This document shows positions 1 to 11,820 of a DNA stretch of 64,000 nucleotides, one piece after another. The first letter of the stretch is position 1, and each line of letters begins with the position of its first letter. Source of the DNA: Bolinopsis microptera (taxonomy: Eukaryota; Ctenophora; Tentaculata; Lobata; Bolinopsidae); NCBI RefSeq assembly GCF_026151205.1, contig NC_087083.1, forward strand, positions 5,558,460 through 5,622,459, read 5' to 3'. A program made the position numbers and the translations under genes. The notes beneath the pieces were generated by a model that was not told where the DNA came from, searched no databases, and was given only the letters and a program-made list of their open reading frames with translations.

Positions 1-842
1 GAGATTCCTGCGAATAATGGGTACTGAGATTTAACATTTTTGTCCTCCACGGCAGAAGGTATGCCCCCCTCGCTGCTCCTTCTCTTTTTCTTGTTCAAGA
101 TCATAGAGCACACTGATAGGGATTGTTCTTGGTTTTGGACTTCTGCTGCTGCCTCCACACTTACACGTTGTTTTCTTGTACAGGTGGATTTTGGGATTTT
201 AAATATTTGATTGGGAGAACGAGGTTCTGGTTTTAAAGAAAGTCTCATCGGAGATTTGGAATCTTTTCTCTTGGATGGCTGAGGGCTATTGGGGCTTTTA
301 ACTTTGACTGGGGTTGCAGGCTTTTCTTTTGAAACTGTATTTTTTCTTTTGGGCGGAGTCAAAGGAACATCAGGAGCCAGGGAAGCTTGTTTATTTTGCT
401 TCTTGGATTTTGTATTTGTTGCATTGTTGAGACGCAACACAAACTCATCTGTTCCTGGATCAGTGCTGGACTGCCTTCTTCCCACCTCATAGACTAAACC
501 ATCAGGTGTTACTTTCGTTACTTCTTCAGAATCAATGCTCTTGTCAAGTCTGCTTCTCTTACTTTTCCTAGAACTTATTTGTTGTTTACTTTCTGTTTCT
601 TGTTTCACTTTCTTTGGTAAATTATCCGGATCTTGCATTGGTTGTTTCCTCCTTTTTGCTGCTTTGGGTGTGTTGCTATTTGTAAAGCCAGTCTTTCCTG
701 GTGACTTGGTTGTTGGAGTTTCATTTTCCTTGTCCGATTTTTTGGGCGTTTTTGTTTTGATTAATTCCACAGCAGTATGTTCTTTGTCTTGTGCTACGTT
801 ACATTGCCTTTGCAACCGTGGCCGTCTTCTCAAGGTTACCAT
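1..842 (-). CDS. Basic Lys/Ser/Pro-rich nuclear-type protein, first ~280 codons, cut by window edge
   Basis: One uninterrupted minus-strand frame runs from ATG at 842-840 to the window edge (about 280 codons, no stop). It begins MVTLRRRPRLQRQ. I do not recognise the family. It is strongly basic and low in hydrophobic residues, with repeated S/T-P-x-K/R sites of the cyclin-dependent-kinase type (TPKK, SPGK, TPKAAKRRK, TPPKRK, TPVK, SPMR) and several lysine/arginine clusters that could serve as nuclear localisation signals (AAKRRK, KKKRR). No membrane segment or cysteine cluster is visible. The start codon follows a possible splice acceptor (ATTTATCTCAG at about 850), so the true start could lie in an upstream exon. 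A chromatin or cell-cycle role is inference from composition only. Confidence 0.6.
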   Translation of the reverse strand, partial: MVTLRRRPRLQRQCNVAQDKEHTAVELIKTKTPKKSDKENETPTTKSPGKTGFTNSNTPKAAKRRKQPMQDPDNLPKKVKQETESKQQISSRKSKRSRLDKSIDSEEVTKVTPDGLVYEVGRRQSSTDPGTDEFVLRLNNATNTKSKKQNKQASLAPDVPLTPPKRKNTVSKEKPATPVKVKSPNSPQPSKRKDSKSPMRLSLKPEPRSPNQIFKIPKSTCTRKQRVSVEAAAEVQNQEQSLSVCSMILNKKKRRSSEGGIPSAVEDKNVKSQYPLFAGI

Positions 843-1237
843 CGCCTGATCTGAGATAAATTGATAACACCGCATACCATAAATGTGAAACGATTTAAAA
901 TTATTTATTAATGCTATCAGGATAAGTATAGCTCCTTATATCAACACTAAATTGGAAACAAAATTAGGTTAACCGTTCTATCAAGACAGTGGACTCACAA
1001 AATTATATTCTTATATTCAATTCATGAAAGTCATCTTTGAAACTAAACAAAATTCAATCGATAATATGCAACACTCAAAAACCATATAATACCCGTGCCA
1101 TGCTCATTATATAATATTAAATATACAAAATGTCATGGTATTCTCAAAACAGTCAATAGCTAAGCTTATCTGTAACAGTTTATCTACTAGATCGAAATTT
1201 TAATCTTCTTCCGTGGGATCTAAAGAAGCTAGAATCA
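843..1237. other. Intergenic, no gene seen
   Basis: AT-rich sequence between the start of the basic protein and the stop codon of the PLOD-like gene; both genes lie on the minus strand, so it holds the PLOD-like 3' UTR and the upstream region of the basic-protein gene. I see no convincing exon and no canonical AATAAA for the minus strand. Confidence 0.5.
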
Positions 1238-4200
1238 TTAATTAAGGCTTAATACACTGACATATATCCCAACATTTCTGGATTCAGTAGCGATGAGGTT
1301 AAGCATCTTTTCTCCGGTGTCCTCTATCACGAGTAATGTTCCAGAAGGGAGGTGAGTTTTGCAGGATCTATCCATGAAGTTTATCCCCTGTTGTGGTTTG
1401 GCTTTTATTGGTTGAGTAAAAAAGGTTTAAATGTAGCAGGTCTACTTAATAACTAAGGTGACAGTGTCTGTAGCTCTTCAGATCTGGTTAATTATTACAA
1501 TTAGCTATTTAAATAGTCATATTTTATGATAATCTACAATATGGTATCTGTATTATCCGTGTTATCTGCATTTCCACGAAGGTAATTATTAAACATTACC
1601 TGATTAAGGTAATTACTAAACATTACCTGATTAAGGTATTTACTAAACATTACCTGATTAAGACTGTCAGTCCAGAACCAGATCACATGAAAAGCTCGCA
1701 GACCTTTCTTCTGTCCACGTTTCAGGTAGAATTCTGTGTTATCGTTCGGCTCCTGTATAAACAGGACCATGTCTTCGTGTGGGATATCAAATGTAGTCTC
1801 TGGGATGGAATGCTTCATTAAGATTTTAAATATTATATGATGTTTCTGCAGTCCCACATAGATTGAAAAGGTGAAAAAGCTCAAACACAAATAAAGTTGC
1901 TGCAAAGATATCTATATAATATCTGACATAGCTATAATGGATCCTGGTGGACGAGGAATAGGAATTGATGTGTGGACAATCTACAAATTATCAAATACGT
2001 ATAAACAAATAAGAGGATCAACTAACCAATGTTAAACAACATTTTGATATAAGGAACAACACTTTTGGAGATAACACCCTCAACAATCAGTTGATAACGT
2101 AGTTCCATAACCAGTAACGTTTGCACTCGGGAAGTTGAGGTGTTTGCCCACGAGTAGGATGAGAAAGCCCTCAAGAATGCTTTGCAATACACCTCTGAAC
2201 ATATTGATTTGCCTCAAAATTGTGCATGGTGAAATTTTGAAATAGTTTTAAACCATACAACTACATATAATTACATAATATAAATCTTTTCTTAATTGAT
2301 ATTTCCAACAGAAATTGACAATTGTCAGCACGATAAAGCTAAAGGTTATTCTTGCTAGATCAATTTCTTATTAAAAACATCTATCGTACCTACGCTAAAT
2401 GTAATACAGTAAAACCCCGATTTACCGCAGAGTTTGGGAGAAAGGAAACAACCACGGTAAATCGGGGTTTGCAGTAAATCGGGGGGGGGGGGGGGGGGGG
2501 GGGGGTGGTAAATCGGGGTTTTACTACTTAATTACAAATCCTAACATCTCCCTATCTTACCAGTAAACAAAGGCAACACAAGCGCATCTTCAGAGCATCC
2601 TCCAATCACCTCCTCAACTGGCAGCACATTGAATGCTACAGGTTTATTCAGAGTAAATTCCACCCAGGAATGCCAGTTGGTCGCTGCAGCGTATAAGTCT
2701 GAGTTTGGTAACGGTAGAGTGGAGTCTGGTGGTGTCATATCCTGCGGAGGGGTGATATTTTAAACAGTGAATTAGGTGATACTCATGAGGTTACTTATAG
2801 GCTATAATTAGTTACTTAATAAGTTACACTTTGTTGTTTACATATATATTTTGGTTTATTTTTCATATATAATTGTATAATTACATGTTTATAATTGCTG
2901 CGTTAAACTCATCAGAAGCATTGCCAGCTGACTGATACTGAATATTACAAACACAATTCCCTTTAAACAAACAAATTCTACATTAAAATCCCTTAAAGCA
3001 ACAACAAAAAGTCCCACATCACACCTCTACTACACGATATATCTCACTGTATAAAGCGCACAGTTGAGGGTGGTTACCAGCCACATTAGGGTGGTTTTGT
3101 TTCTGTAGTTAGCACACATTGCCATGTCTGTGTCACTGTACCATAGTTATTATAAATAATGAAGGGAAGTCATTCATTAAAAGAGAAGTTATTAATATAC
3201 TCTGAAACTTTAGTAAGAATTTCCCGTAATATTAGCCATGGCCATAAGTATTTCACTGACCTTTATAAATCATGTTATTGCTCATTGTAAATATTTTGGT
3301 CTGATGTAAATGTAATACATTGTCATAAAATTATTTGAATTTTGAAATTATAAACATAATTAATCATCAGTACAAGTACAAGTACAATAGCTTGCTAAGT
3401 ATCTTTCTTACCTGTCACTGTATTTCTCATGTCCTTGATAATCAGGGAGGGCATCTGACCGAGTCAGGTACATAAGTTTGATATATGGTACAACAAATAA
3501 CCCCCAGGCGCCACTGAAAGTGAGTTATTATAAGTTGGACAATCGAAAACAAGTAATTTAACAACTGATTCAACAATTTTACTTTTAATATGAAGTCTTC
3601 TGTAATCTGTATAGAGTTCTAGAAACATAAAATATAACTGATACGATTCAGAAGCTTTTTAAAATTATACAATAAGTAAAACCACACCAAGATTTAGATT
3701 TAACTGATTAGGAACAGATCGAATGTAATGATAGCTGATGAAACTCACTCGATAATTTCAAAGTAGTCAGGTGAGCGCCTATACCATCCTCCCTCAGTAA
3801 TATCACCCCAAAAGTTTGAGCGCTCTCTTCCAAAAGTAACAGGTGCTGTTATGACGGATTTGTTAAATTGGACCAAGTGAGAGATTATGTTGTTTCGAAG
3901 GAGGGCCACCTGAAGGAATTTATGAGTTGATATATACACAGTAAAACCAAGATTTACTGTGTAGTTTAGGGAAAGGGAAATAGTGCAGTAAATCGGGATT
4001 TTTTAACTTTTGAATCCCGTCGGATTACATGGTTTGTCTCCGCACTGTATTGGTTACCAACTAGGGCTTATGGTTCACAAGCACTCAAGTAATTGTAAGG
4101 GGTAATTAGGGGAAGACACAAGCTTTAAGGGACCTTGATATCAAACTAAAAATTTACACTTTTTCAAACATTTTGGGGGTAGGGAAGATGTGTAACAGTA

Positions 4201-7200
4201 AATCAGGGTTTACGGTAAATCGGGGTTTTGCTGCCAATTTCTTGTGGTTGAAAATTGACTTCAATCATACATTTTTTATTTTCAAGAAAACTTGAATTCC
4301 TTAACTTGATTAGTGATCAGATTAGAAAAATACCTCACTGTCAACAGTAAACAAGTACTGGCATTCCAGAGCTGAGCACATTACAGCAGAGTGTCCTCTT
4401 ATGTCACTTAAATCTTTGTCTCTGTAACACAAATAATTGTCAGATCAAAGAAAAGAAAGACAACATTTGAAGGTTCACAGAACCAAAAAGGAGTATCATA
4501 ACTTCATACAAAATGTAACTGTATAAAGAGTTATATTTATACTAGATGTAACATGTAATCAGTTGTAATAAAAATAATAATAATACAATTTGGTAGCTTA
4601 AACACAAACTCTAAGCCCAGTGGATAAACCACAAAACTTATGCTCTATTGTGTGAAAAAAAGATACTAGATCAAGATAACTATCAAGGAGTGTATGCATA
4701 GGACATAAAAAGTTTTGGAACGAAGATGACATGCTTATGAAGCGAGCTAACAGTCTAATTGCTAATAAGTTCAAAAAGATCATGACATTAGGTTGCATCC
4801 TAAACAGTTTAAGCAAATAACATAAAATTATATTGTCAATTAATCGCTCAAGCCATAACTTTTCTTAAACAGGTGAGTTTTTAATAATGTTTTGAACATA
4901 TCAACATCAGAACAAGTCTTAATTTCAATTGGTAGTTGGTTCCAGATTTTCGGAGCAACAGTCTGAAACGCTCTTGGGTGCGATCTTGTAGATCCGACAG
5001 GTAGGTGTAAGGAGGAAGTTCTTCTGCTACTCGAACTAACAAATGTTACTAGATCACACAGATATGCAGGAGCAACACCATTGACTGCTTTGAAAATCAG
5101 TAAACATAACTTAAACTCAATCCTTTCCTTCACCTTGAGCCAATGAAGGGATTTTAGCTTCTCCTCGACTGAGTCTCTCTTCTTTAATCCAAAAACCAGA
5201 CGGCATGCTCGGTTCTGAATGTTCTGCAGCTGCGTAATTGAGGCTTGACTACAACCATAGTAAAGCGCATTGCAGTAGTCAAGCGATGAGATTACAATTG
5301 CTTGAGTCAGTGTTCCCATCTGTTTGGTTGTGAGGAATGTTTTCATCTTAGCAAGGTCTCTTAGTTTCAGAAAACACGATGTTTTAAGTTGCTTGATTTG
5401 CTCACCAAAGTTTAGTTGAGAGTCGAGACGAAATCCGAGGTTCTTTGCAACAGGTGACAGCCTGACACACGTCTCAGAGTTAACAAACACGCCCCCTATA
5501 GACAGCTGCTGGAGAACAAGCGGTGTCCCAAAAACAAGAATCTCAGTTTTTCCTGCATTGAGCTGTAGATAATGTTTTTTCATCCAGTCATTAATTTCTT
5601 GGAAACATTTGGGAACATCGTTGATAAGGACGGTGGGCTCCTCGTTTGGCTTGAAACTTGTATACAGCTGATGATCGTCGGCGTAACCTAATATATAAAT
5701 AAATAATATATAATAATAAATAAATATGTAAATAAATGCAACTCACTTGAAAAAGGAGGTTCCAAGAACCAGACCATCTAAACCCTCTAAACTACTGGTA
5801 AACTCCTTGATTACCTCCTCATGCTCAGTCACGTTGTTGTATATGATGTAAAATATCTTGGATTTCACCTCTTGGTTCAGTAATGTAGACAGCCACTGTA
5901 ATTGTTGAATGTTATTAATAAATCATTTGAGGTATGCGTATTCAGTTCTCTTAAGGGAAGCGATATAGAGATATAGACAAACATGGACAATGCTAATTTA
6001 TGAAATAATAATTTATGAAATAACATAAAGCATGAAATTAATGTTAGAAATTGTTTATTTTTTAGATGATTAATAAAAACAAATAAAATCACAACTTTTA
6101 AAAAATTTGTAAATACCAACTTACATTGTACAAGAGTGGAGTCCACTGGAATATAAACCCAGCAATGACAATAAGTCCATCCTTCTCAAGTTTTGTAGGA
6201 GACTTGAGGATATCATCACAAATGTGACAATAACCATGCCAGTTGAAGGAGTCTGGCCACGTTACTGCTGCATTTACACGGGGAACATAATTTGCAAACC
6301 TGTAATATTATCATTGTTTATTATTTAATTTTACAACAAAGATATATATTATATTTTAAAATATATTATTTTAATGACCATACCAGTTCAGTAATTACAC
6401 ATTCGTTGCTAGTAAATTGAAGCTCTGTTATGGCTTAGCTTATCTCTTTTTATCCCGCACGGCTTGTTTAGGCGGTTGTTAACAATTCAAATCCCTTGGC
6501 ATTTTCTGGATGATCCTGGTTTTTTCTTCAAAATTGTCTCAGTATTATATCAAAAAGAGGCAACAAAAAAAATATATATATGAACTGTGGTCAATTTATA
6601 AATAACCTGAAAAGTATGTTTAACTTGTCTCTTGGTGCAGACAAGATACAAGGGCTGGTACTCCTCTTATAGTTGTATAGACTGTTGTTCTCCCTCATCC
6701 CAACAGCAAAACCTTCATCTAAAAGGTAAATGAAATCCTCGTCCACAACAGTCTGCAATTTATGAACAAATAAGATAAAAGCTTGATTAAATTCATCATT
6801 TATTTTCATTAGTTTGATAATTGAATATTTAATTGAGCAATCAAGCAATGGGATCAATTTACATCTTTAAACTTCATAACCATTTAGTCTTCAAACAGAT
6901 AAAAATTGTGTTTCAAAATACACTAGTCTCTTTCAAACTGGACATAAAAAACTGTTTCATAATCATAGTAGTTTGAGTGAAATTTAGACTAACCTTAACT
7001 TTTTTAGCCCCTAACTGGTGGTATAATCTGATTTTTTCCATGGGCCCTATCAGAATGTTTGGGTCTGCAGCATCTGAAACGATTGAACTGTATAAATGAT
7101 GTATATTTGGCCCATTCGTTTTTTTGCACTGATTGGATTTCTTGAAGAGCTCATGGAGTGGCTGTTGGGCACATTTTGCCATTTGAAGTTAGCACTGCAT

Positions 7201-7772
7201 TGTGTTAAAAATTTGAAATCAAATCGACTCCCAAGATTTTGAGGCTCTAATTCATTCAGGAGCAAGGTAACGATCATGGAAAGTTTCAGTTACATTCTCT
7301 CGAAGAGGCAAATTTAAATCTATTATTATTATTATTTAATTTAAATTGAAAATAATGTTTCATATAGTCGTGTTCACCGTCAGCATATAGTTTGTTGTTC
7401 TGTTTTGGCAAATGATCCAGGAGAAGATCTTTGCTGCAAACATTGATGCTTGTTGGTCTCAAAATGAAAACAACCAGCTCATTTTCATCAGTACTGTCAA
7501 GTCCTGTAAAAATTGACTGTAAGTATCAAAGTGTTCACACTGCTAACTCAGTCATCATCAGGGTGACTTATAAAATCCCAGGTGTATAACTATCTATTTA
7601 TGATACTTTTTGTCAACAAATTACCTGTATTTTCGATGGGAATGTCATTCTCTATCCACGAACGCTCAACAATATCAAGTATCTCTGATTGAGGCAGTTG
7701 GTGCAACACTTTCATGGAAAGGCTACACTTAACCATCACCAAGAGGATAATTTGAAGAATTGACATTACCAT
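1238..7772 (-). CDS. Procollagen-lysine 5-dioxygenase (PLOD)-like protein, 14 exons, 635 aa, predicted inactive
   Basis: Exons (transcription order): 7772-7625, 7503-7378, 7073-6994, 6752-6607, 6299-6125, 5895-5747, 4421-4334, 3909-3749, 3513-3412, 3135-3048, 2741-2561, 2194-2027, 1799-1654, 1387-1238. All junctions are GT-AG and keep phase; the sum is 1908 nt. The protein opens with a signal peptide (MSILQIILLVMVKCSLS). Blocks collinear with animal PLODs: FANYVPRVN with CHICD (family NYVP and CTLC), YLFTVDSEV (YFSVDADV), SNFWGDITEGGWYRRSPDY, WGLFVVPYI, DMAMCAN (DMALCRN), DLYAAATNW, and the C-terminal dioxygenase fold. The glycosyltransferase half is about 90 residues short with no DxD. In the dioxygenase domain the HxD register reads K-x-G and the distal histidine is absent, so iron binding and lysyl hydroxylation are not expected. 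Secretory-pathway location is inferred from the family. A LINE sits in intron 6. Confidence 0.85.
1573..1660 (-). promoter_or_regulatory. Triple tandem 5' splice donor in PLOD-like exon 13
   Basis: The end of exon 13 is a 27-bp unit (CTTAATCAG followed by GTAATGTTTAG) present three times, each copy carrying CAG|GTAATG. Donor use at 1654, 1627 or 1600 keeps the reading frame and adds 0, 9 or 18 residues (unit LNQVMFSKY or near copy). Exon 14 then continues in phase 0 with GINFMDRSC. Confidence 0.7.
2407..2527. mobile_element. Tigger/pogo-like MITE, copy 1, with poly-G
   Basis: Hairpin with inverted ends CAGTAAAACCCCGATTTACCG / CGGTAAATCGGGGTTTTACT next to TA. A 25-base G run (2481-2505) lies inside. 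It sits in the PLOD-like intron just below exon 11. Related copies at 3939-4233 and 55490-55571. Confidence 0.6.
3939..4233. mobile_element. Tigger/pogo-like MITE, copy 2
   Basis: Starts CAGTAAAACCAAGATTTACTG and ends GTAAATCGGGGTTTTGCTG, the same inverted ends as copies 1 and 3, with a longer interior. It occupies most of the PLOD-like intron between the exons at 4334-4421 and 3749-3909 and begins about 30 bp from the splice acceptor. Confidence 0.55.
4567..5690 (-). mobile_element. 5'-truncated CR1/jockey-type LINE in PLOD-like intron 6
   Basis: A minus-strand frame from about 5690 to 4840 encodes the end of a non-LTR reverse transcriptase: the YADD box (GYADDHQLYTSF) followed by QLNAGKTEILVFG, LGFRLDSQLNF, SSLDYCNALYYG and the C-terminal RVFQTVAPKIWNQLP-type block. 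An open 247-residue frame (5583-4840) remains. The 3' UTR ends in an (ATT)n tail on the minus strand (about 4567-4590). The endonuclease and RT N-terminus are missing, so it is a dead 5'-truncated copy in the same orientation as the host gene. Confidence 0.8.
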
Positions 7773-8129
7773 ACAACTATTCAGTAGTTTTTATGTAGTA
7801 ACGATAATAAATATAATATCATCTTCAATGTAATAGTTCAGCTCACATTGGAATTAACCAGATAATTTTTAAGGGCATGTTCGCATGAAAATATCCCAGT
7901 TAATAGATGGCATGGCCTGTGAATAAACATGTGTATTGTTTCATTGTAAACAAATTTCTTGTTTCATCGAAATATCAGACGGTGCTAAACTTTGCTTGGT
8001 TATTAATCAACACTAATTTTTAATTCACTAGTGATGCATCCGTCAGCACAATGAAATCACAATTTTATATTTCTAAATTTCTGAATATTCGTTTGTGTTG
8101 CAAAATGTTATGCTTTTAAAAATAATTTT

Positions 8130-9560
8130 TTATTTTGCTCGTTCAACACATTTGTCGAATATTGAAGTTATCCAGAAAAGAGCGATCAGATGAATCAATG
8201 GAGAACAGTTTGATCATTATAATTTTTGACAATATATCTAGAGGAAACTATGGTAACATCAAACAAGAGTTGAAATTAGTTATCAGATGGCTTCAGGCTA
8301 ATAAACTATCCCTGAATAATGAAAAAACAAAACTAATGATCCTTGACTCTAAGCCTAACCTTGATGCCATCCTTGTTGAAATTTGTGATGACCTTACTTT
8401 GGTAATCTGTGAAACTAAATCCCATAAGTACCTTGGACTTATAGTTGAGCAGGACTTATAGTTGACAGCAGATTGACATTTAATGAACATATTGATAACA
8501 TTAAGAAAAAGATATCCAAAAGAATTGGTGCTATGTATAGATCAAAAAAAACTTCTCCCTCTTAAGTTCAGGAAGATGTTTGCTAATGCACTTATGTTGC
8601 CACATTTTGACTACTTAGACAACATCTGGTCAAGAACATATAAAAAACGACTAGGACAGTTAGATATCATGTACAAAAAGGTTGCTAAAATAGCCCTAGA
8701 TGTAAACATCAGAGAGAGGTCGGTTAATGTATACAAAAATATGGGATGGCTTCCTCTCCATTTGAGACGACAGGTTCATCTTAGCTCATATATGTACCGT
8801 ATAATCAATGAAACATGTCCAAAGCATTTTATCGGGAAATTCTCGTATATTTCTGGTGGATCACGTGAGGCAGAAAACTGCAATCTTTATACTCCTAAAT
8901 CAAGATCTCACAAGGAGTTTAACTATCTAGGAACTAAGGCCTGGAACATATTACCAAAGTCCCTTAGAGAGTGTGACGACGTTAAGAAATTTTCTAAGTT
9001 ATACAAAGAAACTCTTATGAATATGGTGCTAACTGATGAGAATTACCAAGGGGATAACTCTTACGATAAATTCATGATCCCACCCAACACTAGCCAATGT
9101 ATCTAGGCAGTTATGTTATTTCGGTTAAGTTATCTCAGTACATAAGTGAATCCAATCCATCCCCTGCAATCAAAGTATTTCCATGCCTATTAAGCTATTA
9201 CAGGAAATTAGGAACATCAGTGGAAAGGTGCACTGTCAATCATTATTGCTCCATACCTCCAGTCCTCCTGTTATGTGCAATTCTCACTGCTATGTATGCT
9301 CCTCATTTGTATCAATTATATTGATGCTACATTGTTATTGAATATGAAATAATTTTCAACCGTATTAATTTATTAACTTATTGTAAATAGCAAGTTTGAC
9401 AAAGGGATTACGTTTATTTTACCCGGAGTTCGTTTAAGTTTAGTATTGTAAATAGTTAATTTGACGAAGGGAATACGTCTATTTTACCCTGGGTTATGCT
9501 TTAGTTCAATCTTGACACAATTTTAAAATTATAATTTAATTATTTTATATATATGTATTG
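8130..9560 (+). mobile_element. Frameshifted LINE reverse-transcriptase relic
   Basis: Two overlapping frames carry non-LTR RT C-terminal sequence: 8135-8458 (LQANKLSLNNEKTKLMILDS, SHKYLGLIVE) and 8483-9106 (FDYLDNIWS, GWLPLHLRRQVHLSSYMYR, LGTKAWNILPKSLREC). The join at 8455-8560 needs at least one stop bypass and a frame change (INKKIS-like coding lies in a third frame), so it is a pseudogene. The palm YxDD region is degenerate. An AT-rich 3' UTR follows to about 9560. Confidence 0.7.
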
Positions 9561-10800
9561 TTCATAACTAGGGTGGCCTGCTAACAGAACCATGATCTGC
9601 CTTGATTCATCCTTCAGCACAGAGAAAAGCTCCCTTTTTTATACATTATGATTACAGAGGATCTGATATTAAGATATATATTGCTGTGCTGTAAAAATTG
9701 ACTTTATTTATTTATTTATTTATTTATGATATTGTATTTTATGAGAAGCAGAAAGACCTTAAAATGTTCCCGATTATATCTAAGTTCATCCATAATTCTA
9801 TCACTTTTTGTTATTGTTGGAGACTGGCCCAAAGTGACAGCCAATGTTTATTCAAAATGTATTATGTGATAATTATTTAATGGCGCAGGTTATATCTCCA
9901 CCGAAAGCACACTCCCCAAATTGCATGCATTGCTCATTGCTGTAACTAATTTCAAACTTCATAAATCGAGATAAAATCTTTAGCAATGTATTCAGAATAA
10001 TATATAATGCAGGGGCGGCTCGTGTGGGCATGTGGGCGTTCAGACGCGCCCACATGATTTTTCAACTTAAAAATTAAAGAATTTTTGATTTAGATTTGAT
10101 GAAGTCGCGTAAAATGTTAACGCGCACAGACTAGTATAGCGACACCATAAAGCCGTGCAATTTTGGGGCAATTTAGACACTCAAAATTTGACTTGCGAAT
10201 CGAGCGCTATGCGTGGGCGATTTGAAGCACCCACAATCTCAAATTGTACGTGTAATTTGAAGTAGGGGCTGGCGGCTTGTGAATCTGAGTGCAGATGTGT
10301 ATTTTAATGTAAGGTGGGGTCGTCAACACCCTCACTTTTTCTCGCTATCTATTTGAACGCCTATTACTAGCTTCAATCTTCACTTATCGGCAATTTCACT
10401 ACATCTACCAACAAATCGCATCCTCCTTGTAGACGTGGCAACTGGCAAGGGACGTGTTTATTTAATCCATAGCATGTTAATCGTTGATATCACTTCCGTG
10501 AAAAGCTTTTCTGAGACGTTGTTTGTTTGAAAGTCGTGTTTCTCTTGGTGCTTGTAAAAGGTATATACCTTCTAGTCAATCTCTTGCTACTCCAAGTCCC
10601 CTAAGATATCTGATCTAAAGTTCGTGCTAGTTATATATATATAAAATATATTTTTGTCTGCTTTAATTGATACTAAATAAAATTGTTGTTTTCTTGAAAA
10701 ATTGTTGTTTTCTTGCTAGCCTTTTAGACAAATTACTACCTGACCAGCCTTCAGTAAACAGGAGGTTCCGAGTTCAAATCCCAGTTGAACTAAAGCAAGT
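9561..10800. other. Repeat-rich intergenic stretch
   Basis: No gene seen. Contains a (TTTA)n tract at 9703-9726 and a GC-richer block at about 10010-10400 around GGGCGGCTCG and CGCGCCCAC. The motif TATATCTCCACCGAAAGCACA at 9893-9912 recurs inverted at about 17720-17740, suggesting the end of a dispersed repeat. At 10765-10790 AGTTCAAATCCCAG resembles a Pol III B box, without a matching A box. Confidence 0.4.
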
Positions 10801-10820
10801 TAATAGATGAATCATGAATA

Positions 10821-11637
10821 CGGGTATTTGCCTCACAGAATGGCCAAAAAAAAGGAAGGTCTCTCAAAGTCACAAAACACACTTTATTCCAGTTTTTATC
10901 TCATAAGAAGCTAAGTTGACACTCGTATTTTTCTTCCCGGGGTTCATTTAATCTCATAACCATTTTTTCTTTGAGAAAAATTGGCCGGAAAATCTTCCTC
11001 CAAAAAAACATGCCTCACAGAATGGCCAAATCTGAATTTCTATAATTTTGATGATGGAGATACTTTTTAAATTTCTATCACCACACGTTCTTAGAAAACC
11101 TATTAAGGAATGGGGTAATAACCTAAAACTCACGAAAAAACTGAGCTGTGAAAAATTATTTCACAAAAAAGAAAAAATGCCTGACAAAATGGCAAAAAAA
11201 AAAAGAAAACGAGAAAATTTTATTTTTCTAAAACCTTTGGCTCTTGTTTCAGGCATGCTGCTGGTATCAATATGCCTTGTTAACACCCCCATATAGGTGA
11301 AATTTCTTAGAACTGAATAAAAAGGGCATAATTTCCTACACCAAAAATGGCCATTTTGTGTGGCGTTGTTCATATTCCCTGATTTCATGATTTATAACCT
11401 TCATTCGGCTGTAAAAACACTCCATCTGGGGTGTTATTGTATGATAAATAGCTTGTGAATACTTTAGACTTATGGTTTCATTGAATAAAAGGAGTTTTAA
11501 ATTTTGGCCATTTTGTGAGGCATATTTTGGCCATTTTGTGAGGCGTTTAGCCATTTTAACATTTTGTTTCTTCCTAAATTGAGATTTACAAATTTGGCCA
11601 TTCTGTGAGGCTAGCCATTCTGTGAGGCATTTACCCG
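10821..11637. mobile_element. Foldback element F1 (TA-flanked, GCCTCACARAATGGCC family)
   Basis: Begins CGGGTATTTGCCTCACAG after TA (10819-10820) and ends CTGTGAGGCATTTACCCG before TA (11638-11639). The interior carries repeated GCCTCACAAAATGGCCA words in both orientations. No transposase is recognisable. Most of its left part (10821 to about 11500) is the near-identical inverse of 13270-13960 in element F2, so the short open frames here are mirrored there and are not genes. Confidence 0.7.
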
Positions 11638-11661
11638 TATAGAAAAAAAAAAGAAAAAAAA

Positions 11662-11776
11662 GGGGGGACCCCCAACCCATGTAGCTGAGACACCTCACAG
11701 CAAGTAGACCAAAGTGGCTCTTGCTTGTGAAAGGTGCGTCAACTACCCGCCAAAGCGGTGGGTTGGGAGTCCCCCC
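11662..11776. mobile_element. Small hairpin MITE between F1 and F2
   Basis: 115-bp segment with 18-bp imperfect inverted ends: GGGGGGACCCCCAACCCA at 11662-11679 and TGGGTTGGGAGTCCCCCC at 11759-11776 (one mismatch). Non-coding. Confidence 0.5.
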
Positions 11777-11820
11777 TGAGATCATTTCGTCCGTAAAATT
11801 ATATACAACATAAAATAGTA

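Noticed and set aside
1771-1779. H-E-D triplet in PLOD-like exon 13 as the iron-binding HxD motif
   Set aside because: In the collinear alignment it falls about 25 residues before the HxD position, in the segment equivalent to the strand before it; the true register reads K-x-G.
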